64,000 nt of DNA, taken from Cardiocondyla obscurior. Lineage: Eukaryota > Arthropoda > Insecta > Hymenoptera > Formicidae. This document shows positions 37,741 to 49,885 of this stretch, in pieces. Numbering within the stretch: position 1 is the first letter of the stretch; every line of letters starts with the position of its first letter. The notes under the pieces were generated by a model, which was not told where the DNA came from, searched no databases, and saw only the letters and a list, made by a program, of their open reading frames with translations. A program made the translations under genes and the position numbers. The stretch lies in the NCBI RefSeq assembly GCF_019399895.1, contig NC_091876.1:1774381-1838380 (forward strand), written 5' to 3'.

Positions 37741-40090
37741 CCAAGACAACGATAAATCTACCATAAGTTCATTATTACTCCTAACCCAACTTCTACGCCA
37801 AGCTCCATATATTCTCGTTTCATTTCTCCTGCTTCGTGTCAGGCCGAGCGAGTCGCGCGGGCACGGCGGATTATGTTTCATGTAAATAATATTGCGCGAG
37901 ATCAGTCACTCTCCCGGCGCGGAGGATTCCGGATCGAGTGCACCCGGCCGATTCAATGCAAACGTCTGCATTAGTTGACCGACATTTCACGAGCGCAATA
38001 GGCACGGAATGAATTGAGAAAACCGAGAGAAACCATCAGCCAATTGTCTCCGTGAGAAATTAACACCTTGTTGAAATTTCAATACAACTCGGACTTTCTT
38101 CTCTCAGCTGAATTAAAATAATCCCAAAAAAGATTTTTAGCGCATAACGTTAAATAAAAAAAAAAAAAAAAATATTAAATAAAAATAAAATTTTTTTGTA
38201 ACTTTTTAATATTGTATTTAAAAAACAAAAAAAAATTTTTTTTTACAATGCGGCATAATCTCACGCGTTTCATCATTCATGAGAAATTTTTTTCTTCATT
38301 ATCAGAATAGTTATCTCGAGTAAAACTAGCACAGGAGAAAAGTTTAAGCGTACCGTAAAGCGTTAATCGTTATGATAAAGTATCGCGAGGCAAAGAAGGC
38401 GCCGTGCGATCCGCGCGGATACGCCGCAAACGTACTCGGCAAAACTATTTGTGTCACTGTGCTCGTAAGCGCGCTAGCTGTCGCGAGGGCCGCCGTTATA
38501 TTCGTCGATAAAGCACCCCGATAAAACCCGCGATAAAACGCAGGGTCGTTACTCGCCCACTCCGACCTCGCACTTGCGCGACCAATTAGCCATCGGCCGA
38601 CGGCGGCGGCGGGTCTCGTTCGCTTAGAAACAAGAAATCAAAAGCAAGGCTACCGTCCTGCCGCGGCGATAAACGCGCGAGAATTCCCGCCGCGCACCGT
38701 GCCGAATCGCGGCACGTAAATACGAGGAGGCGCACCGTTTCTCGCCGACTTCCTCGGCGCGCCTCGAAACGCAAGTAGAAAAGAGACAGATCTCCCGAAG
38801 TACCACTTCTCACGCGGAAGCGCCTTGAATTAGCGAGACTTTCTTGTCGCCGAATGCCCCCCCGCCGTCGTCGAGCCGATTCTACCGCGGATCCGTAGAT
38901 CCTCGCTCGCAAATTCACACGGAGATCCTCCGTCGTCGAATTAACGATTTCCACGAGCGGGAGAAAACAGGATTCCGAAGCGCGCAGAGAAAAAAAAAAA
39001 GAAAAAAGAAATCTTTCGCTTAATTAGGGGAATGGTGTCGGCCTCAGAGCGAGCGAAAACCGCTGGTGGACTCGCGATGCTATAAAGGGACGCCATAAGG
39101 CCGCGGCTTTACACGATATTAAACTCGTACGCGGCGAGAGGAAGATTTCTCGGTTATTAACTCTGCACCGTGCGCACAATGCGATTAACAAACTAACAAG
39201 GAGACTGTGTCAATCGTATACAGAATTAAGTCGTCTTTTTATTTTTTGTGCGCAAATTTAGAAACGCTCCGCGCGATTAAAATTTAACTTTATCGGCTTG
39301 ATTCTCGCTTCGTTTTATTTAACCGCGATTCCTTAAATATATTCCACATCGAGGAAAAGTGAATTAAAAAAATTTTAATTCGGTTAAAAGCTGATAAATT
39401 ATTCACTGTGAATTCTTTTTTTTTTTATCACAGTATCACATCGTAATTATATTAATTCAATATTGATATTTCATCAAGGTAGACGCGGTAAGTAGCGGAG
39501 CGCGGAAACAGTGTCTAACGTTCATTAGTACAAATTTACTTTTCGCTAAGCGAGGTTTATCTAGCTACACGAATCCCGGTAAGTCAATATTAGATTCCAG
39601 ATAAGCGTGAACGTAATGTCGAGTTTATCGCGGTTACGCTGCAGCGAAGCTGCTGCAACAATATGTACAGAGCTACGTTGCTATGTGAAATCATTATTAT
39701 TCTTATTATTATTAGTATTTTAATTTCTCGACGAAGATCAGGGGAAGCCAGAAAAAAAATAACTCGCTAGATAACTTTAACGCCAATTACAGATTCGGTG
39801 AAGATACGCCGCCAGGAAAATCGTTTCGCGCAACTAAATTTTCATAATTAATATTAGAAACGGTCGGCCGCGGTTCGTTTATCGCGTTTCCTCGCCCTCT
39901 GAACGCGATGCATCGCGAGCGGGGAGTACGAAATGCGTCTCGCAAACTTGTCGCCGCTCGCGGATCATTAGCACGATTTGCGCACGACTCGGGCGATTTT
40001 AATCGCGACGGGATTCGTTATCGCCGGCAGAAACGGATGTTGATCCGACAATTTATCGCGTAATCCGAGGCAAAACGTAATCCGCGTCGC

Positions 40091-40128
40091 TATCTTTCTC
40101 TCTTTCTCTCTCTCTCTCTTTATCTCGT
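40091..40128. repeat. CT-rich simple sequence
   Basis: A pyrimidine tract of CT and CTTT units about 38 nt long; its complement is GAGA-type sequence. It could bind GAGA-type factors, but nothing else here supports a promoter. Confidence 0.7.
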
Positions 40129-43100
40129 TTTTATCTTCGTAATTTTCGTGCCTCTTTCTCTGACCGTCCCCGGCGCGAATTTGCTCGCCCGCTAATTTCA
40201 CGGCGAGTAATTTAATTAGTCAGAAAGATACTATTTCGCATCATCCTCGGAATCTAGCTGCCGCGAGCGCCGACCGGTGCAATTAGCTGATTTCTTTTCG
40301 CGGACGACCACCATAGCGCCAGCGGCGTGAAGATCGCCGGATAGATTCGGTCCTTCGCGGCGAAGAGCGTCTCGATATGTCGTCCGATAACGCAAATGTT
40401 TAAACGAATAACAGACAATAATTCACGTGGGGAAAAAAGGGGTTATCTCGTCGAATCTATACTAGCCGCGTTTGACGGCGTGTACAATAGGCGCGCACGA
40501 AACGCGAACGTGTACGTGCCCGCGTAACTCGATTGAAACATATCGAGCAGACCTGAATGATTAATAAGAAACTGAACCGCGTACGACGTGCGCCAAGTAT
40601 AATGCATAATTAATAACGGCGTGCTCTTGCTCAAGATGACGCGCGCGCGCGCGATAGGTAAACGGTTAACGATCAGAAGTCATCGATCTGCAAACGTCGG
40701 GGGCCGCGTTGTCGGCTTCGGACGCAGCCTCCTCCCGGAGCAATCTTCTTTACGCGCAACCACCGACGTGTCCCGTTACTCCCTAATGATTACGTTGCCT
40801 AACAATAATTAACAGCGCCCATCGGTCGCTCATTAGTCAGAGTAAGTATGCGGCCCGATATTCGGGTCGTTTTAATGCCGTGGTAGCGCGCTCACGGCGA
40901 GGAACACGCGCGATACGCGGGGTAATAAACGGAGCTCGCGAAAGCGCGGCTAAATACCGCGCGCCGCCAGGAGGATTAAAAAAAAAAAGTGCACGCGAGG
41001 AAGGCGAGGAAGGAGTGGCGCGCGATGTCATTCGACGTGTATTATAGCGGGATCTTTCCGTAATTTTTACGAACGCCGTCGAACGCGGATGCGATGTGAA
41101 ACGAAATATTGTAATAACGCGAACCGTTAAATATTTAAGAAATTCCGTATACCGGGCTCGCTGTAGAAGTGAAATAGGTGAATTCGACCCGGCTCGGGCT
41201 CCGTACCTTTTTATCGCACGGCGCAGGTATACGGGATAAGATGCGGCGCACGTGTAGCCGCCTAGGATCAAAGAAATACTACCGAAAATGCCTCGCGTGA
41301 TCGCGGACGAGTAACCGTACATCAAGGCGTGTGGGAAGGCTCTCGTAGAGGCGAGACAGAAAAGGTGAAAGGGGAGGAAGGCACGTACGTAACATCGACG
41401 CCACTGAAACGCTCGTCGTCACGGTGACCTTTTAAGGTGCCGAAGGGTGCCACCTTTCCCCTCCCGTGCAGCCCGCGGAGCAAAGAGCGTTCCAGGACGA
41501 TAAGAGGCCCCCATCGCGTAACAATGCCGGTAGCTGTCGTTCGCGCTCTCGCGTACGGCTCCGCCGGCGCATCTACTCGCGGTAATGGGAGGGATTCTGT
41601 TTCCTGCCGCGGCAACAGATCGCGCATACTAAACCCCGTCGAAGCTACCGTTAGCATCTGTAGTAACTCGCCGGACAAACGGGCCTTTTCCCGGAGCCTT
41701 CTCTCGAGGCTCATTCTGAGCCGACACATAAATATCGGAACGCGCCACGGTGTCAGTGATGGAACCCGGGGATTTTTCTTTCTCCCGCTGAACGAGCGCG
41801 CGTTAGCCTCACGTACGACAGACGCGCCGAAGCGGCGGGCCTGAAGCTGTATTTACCGGCAATAAGCACGATCTCGTGGCGCATGCACTTTTGATTTATC
41901 TCACCACGCGAGCTTTCGAGCGTACCCTAATTCATCAAGCATCTGTTAACTTCCGCTGAACGGCACCTCTTCCCACTTTTTTACGCGACCGTGCGACTTA
42001 TTTTTTTTTTTCAAATTATTTATCACCGACGATATTACCTTATTATCGATCTCAAGATTGAGACGCGGAATTAAAATTAAAAAAAAAAAAAAATAAAACA
42101 AAAAAAAAAAAATATACATGTCTACTTTTATGAAATAAATACTGCGGTATTTATTCAATCCGCAAATCAGTAACAAATTTGCTTTACACACCGGAGCCTT
42201 TCCAGATAAGAAAGTTTACACGCTTTATACACCTCCTTCCTTTCTCTTTCCTTTCTCGAACGAGCCTCACGTTCATTACTTCTGATCCCTTGCCGTAAAC
42301 TTAACTCACGAGTCTTTCCGGTGCAAATTGCGCCCGAGATTGCATATCGACCGTTTAACCCCGCTAATTGCGCTAAACCGAATTTCAGGTGCATTAAATG
42401 CGAACGCACCGCGGACGGAAACGGCGCCTGCGAGATTATTCGCGCAGATACTTTTATCGCGCAGTTACGTCGGAAGTACAATAGCGCGAGATCGTTGCTC
42501 CAGTATCGCGTTAAACGCTCCAGGAATTATAAGATTGTATTGGGTATCGCGCGTACATCCTGGTAATCAGGTATCATGATAATCAGGCAAGAGGCTCCAT
42601 TAACAAATGCTCGTAAGTTACCCTTCAAGTTCATATATCTAGAGGTGCGAGCAACTCATTAAAAAAAAAAAAAAAAAAAAAGAGTAAGGGAAAGAGCTAG
42701 GCCCGTTTATCAAATTACAGTCGGAAGCGCTGCGAGCGCGTAAGGTGATCAGAAAAGATCGGCGGCGTTATGTTCGCAGTAAATCTCGGCCCTTCGAGCC
42801 ATTGTGTCGGCGAGATTACGTGGAATCTATCGTGTGTTATGCGGAGCGGCTGAATAGATAGATAAATGGATACCGTATAAGAATAGCCATAGTCTGGGAC
42901 CACTAAGGGCCACACTACTGGCTCGCTTGAACAATGGGGGCCTCCTCACTATAATCGGAAGTAAGTCTTGTTAGCGTAATGCGTAACTGTACATAGTGAA
43001 CGGCTAATTTTGCATTATATTCCATTACGTATCGACGGATTAAGGCCCTGGGATCCCGTAGATCTTCCGCCGGTTTTCCGCGAGGAAATTCACGGCGCCG

Positions 43101-45119
43101 AGCAATATTATATTCCATTAATTGGCCAATTAAACGACTCGTCGCCGTAAATTTTTTTTTTTTTTATATTGTATCACCGACGATAAATTGTTCCTTCGCA
43201 TAAATTGTAACGTAAATTATTTTATCCGAGCGAGACGCGCATAAAAACTTTTTTTTTTTTTTTAGATAAACTAATAACTATAATTGTGATATCGTTTTTA
43301 ATGGGGTGTCTGGTGGCTGAAGCTGCAACGATAAACAGACGTCGCGCGTGTGACACTTTCTCCGAGCTACGTGTAACCTGTTATTAAGATGCTGGAGCCG
43401 CATTTAAATCGAAAACGCATCGCGTGACACTTCTCACACGTTTGTCGGCGATAAATCCTCGGCGAGGCGTGTGTTAACACGGTGGAAGTAATTTCGCGCA
43501 GAAATGTCAGGGAGAAGGTCGGGAAGCGACTTGCAATATTTATCTCGACATAAATTGCTGAACGGTTTACATGCAGGCTCGTCATAAATATCGTGATGCG
43601 TATCTCGATACGCCCGCTCGTAACCGCGCCGGTGGAGTACGGTAGCCGCGAGAGCAATAATAGTCGTTTGTAATATTAGGAAGAACGCCGTCGAGACATT
43701 TGAAACGCGCGGATCTGGACGCGGCAGAAGGTAACCCGTACATAACGAAAAGCAACAGCTGTTCTGCTATACTTTGACTTATTTATGCGGAATTTCCGCG
43801 AAGCGCGAATTAACGTGTCTAGCCGGAAACTTTTACGTGGACTGACCCAAATTTTTCAACAATCAAATGCAAGAAAATATTAAGTTTATTAAAAAAAAAA
43901 TTTTTTTTTAATTCTATGACCGTCTGGTTAAAGGCATATCGCGAAAAACACGTCCGCGAGAACATCTCGCCGCGAATCGTGCGTCTTGTGGAGCAGTCCT
44001 GGCATTTAAATGTTAGCTTTACCTGCCCAATGGTATTTTACCGTAGTACGAGAGGCATCACGCGCCGCTCGCCGTCGCTGTTCAATTTCGAAAGTTAAAT
44101 GTCAATGAGCAAGCGTGCCTACACGCTTCAAGCTGCACCCGATAACATGCTCAAAACAATAAATCTCTTCCGAGGGCATAAAAAAAACACGGCGTGCAGA
44201 ACATGTCGTCGCTTTTCCCGATGAGCTTAAAGCACACGTTAAGGTATCTTTGCGAGAAATATTCCTTATCGTTAACTATAATACGTACATTGATTATTTT
44301 CAATTTAACGTGATTTATTTTGCGGGCACGCATATTTTTAAGTCCGAGATTAAAATAAAGAGGGTAAACGAATATCGTTTTCGTTGCTTTTCGAGAACGA
44401 GTTTTCTACGTTTCGAACTGCGCCGCTCGAAAGTTCGAGCCACTCGGAATACCAGGTCAAGATCATCATACCTAAGTAGGTCCATCAAATCGTCGTCCAA
44501 CCGTGGCGGCGATATTATTTCTAGGAAACGCTCGTCCCGTTTTCATTAAATCGCGACACGCTTCGTGATTCGTTTCGTCGACGATCGAGGAAAGCGATGG
44601 AGATCGCTTATCGTTCGCGCTTTATCCCTTTTACCGTATCCGTTTCGTTTGCGTTACGTAAACCCGGTGTAGAAAAGCAATCTCCCGCAGCCTTCGAAGA
44701 ACACGTCTCGCACGTTAACAGCCGCGTCACACGATCGACGATATATCACCACGATGGTTTACATTTTTGCGTTTATACGTCAAGCAACGGCTCGAGTGAC
44801 GTAAAGTGCGGCACAAAGCATACAACAGAGTGTCATAATTCCAACGTCACGCTAATTATTTTCGACCTGACAATTACCACGAGATAAAAAATGCTAATAT
44901 AAAAGACTGTAATTATTTAATAAAATACTTCCAGTGGAAAAGAAAAAGAAGAAAAAAAAAAATACGCCCGTATTAATTACCGCAAAGCCATTAAATAAAA
45001 ACAATTAATTATCGGAAAATATTACAGTATCGCGTATCTTTCCTGTGTCACGATTATCTGATTAATCCTACCTTATTACGTGCCACGCAAAAATGACGTT
45101 ACCATAATTATCCTCCGTC

Positions 45120-45740
45120 CGTCAATCTTGGCGGGAGCAGAGAAGAGGAGGGGGGGGAGGGAGGGGGAGTGAAGCCGAAGAGAAGGAGACGGAAACTAGT
45201 TACGACGAGAGAGAGATGGGTCATCGACCAGTGGCGCGTATCAAACGGCAATAAAAAAGCAGCCCGTCGCGGTCTATTCGTAAGCGCGCGTCTCTAACGG
45301 ACGAACGTCCTGCAAGTTGTCCCGACTTAAGGACAAACGTACTACTCCGCGTAAGGTCACCCGGGGCCTCCGCTCGATGCAACGTATACATTTCCGCGTT
45401 CACGCCGACCGGCAGACGCGGCGCGGCGCGGCGCGGCCAGTCACCGCGAGAACGTCGCCAGGTCGTAGGTCGAATATTCGATAGGCGAACGCCTGGTTAA
45501 CGGTACACCACTTCGCCGGGTGCCTCCCAGAGGTTTTGACAATCCACGTCGCAGGCGATCGCGCCTGTAGCGCGCGGCATACCGCGGAGTCGCGCCGTCT
45601 CGCGGACGAGGAGCGGACGGCGACCGAGGAAAGGCGGGACGGAGAAAGAGAACGAAAAGAGAAAGACGAGAAAAAAATAGAGAGAAAGAGATAGAGAGAG
45701 AGCGCGATGAAAGATAAGGTGGGCGGCGGATGCTGTGAGG
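45120..45740. other. GA-rich / GC-rich block with G-quadruplex motif, possible regulatory region
   Basis: The plus strand is strongly purine-biased at 45135-45220 and again at 45630-45720, with GCGGCGCGGCGCGG repeats at about 45418-45437 between them. G8-A-G3-A-G5 at 45150-45167 fits a quadruplex motif. Purine-rich and CpG-dense blocks of this sort are common at insect promoters, but I could not place a start site, and the stretch may be simple-sequence expansion only. Confidence 0.25.
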
Positions 45741-46509
45741 CAGAGACGAAGGGAGAACGAGGGAGAGGCGCGAGCAATCGGCATATATCCGCGGACTCGC
45801 GCGTCAGGCGTGTACATTAGAAATTCGAATAAATCGCTAATCGAGGGAATTTATTTCGCGTCAGCGACGCACATGCACGCGTTAACCTGTCGTACGTCCG
45901 TCATTTCCTCGGTGCACCGCAAAGCCGCGACTCGTCGTATTCCCATCGACGTTATACGGGTGCACCTTGACCACCAGCGAGCGTGGAGAACGTTACACGC
46001 GATAAGAAACCGCCATGTACGCCGATAGTAATTTCCGCAAGCCGCAGATGCGCGAAAAAAATTTCTTTTTTTTTTTTTAATCCGATAATGTGTTAATTAA
46101 GTAAATAATCTTGTTGAAAATACCAAGGATAAAATAATCACGTTCTGAGATAACTTTAAAAAAAATATAAAAAAATGCAACTAATTTTTTTGCGCGCTAC
46201 TATAATGACAACAACGTTCGCATAATCTAGCCTGGCTAGGCGACGCGCTCGCGTCGCGTAGATCTATGTGATTCACGTGCATCCGTGCGGTGAATAAGAT
46301 GCAGCGGGACCTACCGGTCACGAAATAAATTTATCTTTTCAAAGATACACACGGAATCTCGGCAATTTTACTCGAACGTATCTCTGTCCACGAGGCCTGC
46401 GGGTTTTTCATTGCGCCTTCGCGTTTCCGCATAGCTCGCCTTCGAATTATCCATCTTCTTTCTAATCAAGTGAAATTAATACGTCGAACGACAATGTAAA
46501 ATAACTTAC

Positions 46510-46600
46510 TCGGAGAGGAGTCGAGTTTGCGAAAATACGCGTTGAGCTCAGTCCGACGCGATAAAGATACAAAAGAATCAGTGACTACAGTGTTATGTCT
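46510..46600 (-). other. Weak candidate 5' exon ending in a GTAAGT donor
   Basis: The minus strand reads CTCCTCTCCGA|GTAAGTTATTTT, with the exon's last base at 46510, a good match to the donor consensus. No convincing acceptor lies upstream, so if real it would be a first exon. The right edge given is arbitrary. It lies on the same strand as the CABIT gene and could be an alternative first exon, but support is one splice hexamer. Confidence 0.15.
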
Positions 46601-46720
46601 CTTCGTCATTTCTTTCGGACGCTTGACGATCTTTAGACTTTAGATCTCTGATTGAATCAAGTAAACCTAATCCGACAATTTTTCTTTTTTTTTTTTTTAA
46701 ATTACCTTCTCTTTCTTCAA

Positions 46721-47071
46721 ATGAGACGGCAGTCTACTCGCGCACGTGCCCGTGCGGTTGTCGAGATGAGGAGAGATATCGGGGGAACGGGGAAAGAAGA
46801 AGCGGAGGTAAAAATGAAAAAGTCGCTGATGCCATGCGAGCGACGTGACCCCTCGTCGGTGACCCCGGACGAACCGGCCGACGACGACGAGGAAAGGGGA
46901 ATGCCGGACCCCAGGCTACATTCACAGTTCGCCGAAAAAGGCATCGCGCACAACCGGCACGTCGATTGTGCCGATCGGTCAACAGACGTACGTAGCTCGA
47001 GTCCGAGAACCCGTCCTTTTCCGATCGCAGACAGGCGGAAGAATCGCCGGCTGATTCGATGCCGCGAGTAA
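46721..47071 (+). other. Open frame of unknown status with acidic segment
   Basis: After a long T/C-rich tract (46679-46718), an ATG at 46721 opens a frame of 116 codons with an unusual acidic patch (TPDEPADDDEERGMPDPR) between basic ends. The frame upstream is also open to 46652 but is mostly poly-Phe from the T run. No domain is recognisable, there is no clear donor, and the minus strand of the same block is open too. It may be an unrecognised exon or chance. Confidence 0.15.
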
Positions 47072-47644
47072 AATTTGTCATGGGATCCTCGCGTCCGACG
47101 CTTCTTATAATTTAATCAGCCTATTTAAATCGCAGCTTCATTCATCTGACTGACGCGGTAATAAATTTTTTTTCTTTTTTTTTTTTTACAAAAAGTTAAT
47201 CGATAATATTACTCTGTTAAAAAAAAATATATTTCTATTCCTAATTATTTATTTTACTTCTAAATTAATATAATTCTAAAATAAAAAAATAAAATAAAAA
47301 AAGGAATTGAATACTTTTATCTTCAAATATACCTACTGCAGAGTATTCGAATAAATTTCTACTACTATCTGTTGGTTTCTGCCCTATATTTCATCGAGAA
47401 ATAAGCAAGAGCGAGAGCGAGAGGGAGAGGCGAGAGCAAACCACCGTCTCGTAATTTAGGCTTCAATTTGAACTTTAAAACGATCGCAGCTGGCTGGGTC
47501 GCGGGAAAAAGTCGCCTCGATCGGCATCGTCTAATGATCGATACGTTAATCGGCGACCCGGGCGAGCCTTGAATTATCGGAGAACTTTCTGGATACCGCC
47601 GGCTTTCCGTAACCAGTATAGAGCCTCCGCTCACCGAGTTTAAA

Positions 47645-47805
47645 CCGAGTGCCTGTCAATGTTACCTGCCATTCAGACAAATTCCGACCATTAAGCGTCG
47701 AACGTTGTGTTGCAGTTATACGAACCCACTCCTAAAGCCCCGTGCTCCTAGCCGAAGAATATGATGTTCGACCGTAGATTGACCCTTACGGTACCTCCAA
47801 CGTCA
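47645..47805. repeat. Local duplication II, copy 1
   Basis: Partner of 48374-48560. Shared blocks, in order, are TACCTGCC-like sequence, 24 identical nt from CAGACAAATTCC to TTAAGCG (47674-47697), a GAACCC.CTC patch, GCCCC.GTG, and a 25-nt block at 47770-47794 (GACCGT[A/G]GATTGACCCTT[A/G]CGGTAC). The order and spacing are kept, apart from the trinucleotide expansion in copy 2. Confidence 0.75.
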
Positions 47806-48373
47806 ATGGTTTAATTACGATAGAGTCATTTCTTCGTCGCGGATTTTTTTATTTTTTCATTTTTTTAATTTCCTCTTTGCAAACGATACATTCCACCCCC
47901 CATAAAGGTCAAAGTTGCATTTAAAGGATGACGGACCGCCTGATGCACACACGGATGCACGTACACGAATTACCGATCATTCCATCGTTAACAATTCCGC
48001 TAATTAGACGATTAGAATCTTAACTGTGTAGATGATGGATATAGATTAACCGCTTTCCTAACGATTAACCGCTTCTTCGAACGCGGAACGCTTAAAATGA
48101 AGATCACGCCGAGGCAACGTCGGCGTGAAATCCCGTGGAGAAAACTGTAAAAGCGAGAAGTGTCCGCGATAATTTCGAAATCGTGACAATTCGTATCGGT
48201 ATCGTGGAATAAAAATCGGTGAGCTAATTTTCGAATAATTTTTTCCGCTAACGCCGCGTGAGAATCGCTCCTCGCGAGATTGATCCATATCTTTGGTTTA
48301 CGCCAGCGTCGATCTCGCGATCCCCGTGCCCTGGCTATCTCGGTCTCTGACTGAGCGAACCCGAGTCACTAAC

Positions 48374-48560
48374 TCTACCGACTGTCAGTGTACCTGCCGG
48401 CCAGACAAATTCCGACCATTAAGCGTTCGAATGTCGCCATCGCCGTCGTCGTCGTCGTCGTCGTTGCTGTGAACCCGCTCCGAGGCCCCCGTGTGCCACG
48501 ACTTCGCTGAAGGAATATAATGGTGGACCGTGGATTGACCCTTGCGGTACTCCCACCATC
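48374..48560. repeat. Local duplication II, copy 2
   Basis: Diverged copy of 47645-47805, about 730 nt away, with a GTC trinucleotide expansion (about 48442-48463) inserted. The identical 24-nt block is at 48402-48425 and the 25-nt block at 48526-48550. On the minus strand the latter reads VPQGSIHGP followed by PLYSF, which resembles the VPQGS motif of non-LTR reverse transcriptases. In copy 1 the Gln codon is TAA. The sequence beyond does not continue as reverse transcriptase. Confidence 0.75.
48442..48463. repeat. (GTC)n microsatellite
   Basis: About seven GTC units inside copy 2 of local duplication II; copy 1 lacks them, so the expansion arose after the duplication. Confidence 0.8.
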
Positions 48561-49723
48561 ACCAAGGTAAAGCACCGCCATCACCTACGCCACACGAAGC
48601 ACCGGTGCCGACGACACCGACTCGCACGACCACCGACTCGCCTGGCGAAGTCGAGAGAGACGCGCGCAACGCCTATGTAGTTTACTCCGAGGCCCGAGCT
48701 ATACGTGCCGGGGTCATATTCTCATCGGCGATGCATGGCCGCCGGTACAGTCGACGGGAACAGTCGGCCAGCCGGCTGGCCCCGAAGGAGCGCGCGTCAC
48801 GAGAAGAGAGAAAAAAGGGGAAAAAAAAAAAAGATCTGGCACACGGGGGTCAGCCGCGATTTTCAACGCTCGTAGTCCACGCCCGCCTTCGCGCGCAAGA
48901 AAAGCCCCGGAAACCCGATAAGCTGAACGATCCGAGTGCAGTCTACACGATAAAAAAAAAAAAAAAGTTCTGCCTTACTTCTCGTCCTGTCTAATACTCG
49001 CGCACAAAGAAATGTGCAAACTCGATTTAAATCGTTCTTACAAGTTGAGAAAATTTGGTTTAACGTGTTCTAAGGCTCGGTTTAAAAAAAAAAAAGCTTA
49101 TGCGATTCATTACGATAAATGTGATGGACGATGCCACACGCAAAAGCTGTCAGAAATTATCCAATAAATAATATGTTCTTGCCATGTATTCCCACCCAAA
49201 TTTTTTTTTTATTTTCTTTTTAAGCGATGATCCTGAGATGAACCGAGATAACTGCAAGATTGTGCGTTATCGATAAATCATAATCGGTAGGAACCTTGTC
49301 AAACTTGAAAGAAGGCCATAGGCGAAGGTTACGACGATCGCACGAATAATGACGGTACAAATTCACCGAAATGGATAGTCGATCTCTAAATCTTATATTC
49401 GCAAACGCACAATGTTATCAGACTTTATCGTTACGTCGAGTAATATATGACCGTATTTTAGCGAAGAGGATTATTGATTTGGCGATGCGATTGTCAAATG
49501 ACAAGTATTAATTTTTACGTTTTTTTTTTAAGACGGTATTAGAAATTTTTTAATATATCTGACTGAATCAGATTTCGCAATATTTATGTAAATTTTTCCT
49601 ATATTTCTTAAAAAAGAAGATAATGAAACACGTATGTGAATATTTCACTCCGGTTCATACGTGTAATAATTGTTACGCTTTGAAGGAGAAACAGCGAGAT
49701 TTAAACGATTCGAGACAATCCGA

Positions 49724-49724
<1 letters not shown>
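48561..49724. other. Stretch without recognised gene
   Basis: GC-rich at its left end, then AT-rich with A runs at 48825, 48953 and 49085. I see no exon or RNA gene. Confidence 0.4.

Positions 49725-49759
<35 letters not shown>
49725..49759 (+). repeat. Poly-A run of 35, longest homopolymer in the window
   Basis: Thirty-five uninterrupted A residues, about 75 nt from the microexon's donor, on the intron side. It could be a retroposon tail or slippage expansion; no element body is recognisable to its left. On the minus strand it is a T35 tract downstream of the donor. Confidence 0.95.
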
Positions 49760-49760
<1 letters not shown>

Positions 49761-49835
49761 GGTTGAAATGACGTTAATCGAGCATAGATGACGACTGTGC
49801 TAAATAAAAAAAATACTAGTAATGGATTGACTTAC

Positions 49836-49885
49836 CGATACGTTGTTGCTCTTTTTCTGAGACTCTGTGCGAAACTCTCCAGTCT
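49836..49885 (-). other. Candidate 50-nt microexon, possibly an upstream exon of the CABIT gene
   Basis: On the minus strand, a CTAAT branch-point-like motif (49913-49909) is followed by TTTTTATTTTATTTTTCAG, then 50 nt (AGACTGGAGAG...AACGTATCG), then GTAAGTC. All three splice elements are close to consensus and correctly spaced, which is much better than the other candidates in the window. All three reading frames are open, which is common for 50 nt and does not decide whether it is coding. It lies upstream of, and on the same strand as, the CABIT gene, whose 4232-4231 acceptor needs an upstream exon, so a 5' UTR exon across a ~45.6-kb intron is the simplest reading. It could also belong to an unrecognised gene. 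Confidence 0.5.

Larger units (their letters stand above)
17221..47644. other. Gene-poor interval, probably intronic (middle part)
   Basis: No recognisable gene. It holds A or T runs at 30725-30742 (T18), 32493-32513 (A21), 33888-33913 (T26), 34766-34782 (A17), 38156-38172 (A17) and 42661-42681 (A21). It also has C-rich strand tracts at 21949-21972 and 22506-22524, a CT-rich tract at 40091-40128, a short tandem repeat at 37708-37740 and a GA-rich block at 45120-45740. Weak exon candidates in it are listed separately. Most open frames are short and Arg/Ser-rich, as expected from CpG-rich non-coding DNA. Confidence 0.4.

Noticed and set aside
45400..45777. Minus-strand frame with a protein-like tail (HPAKWCTVNQAFAYRIFDLRP)
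   Set aside because: The first half is a translation of the purine-rich simple sequence, no splice sites fit, and I recognise no family.
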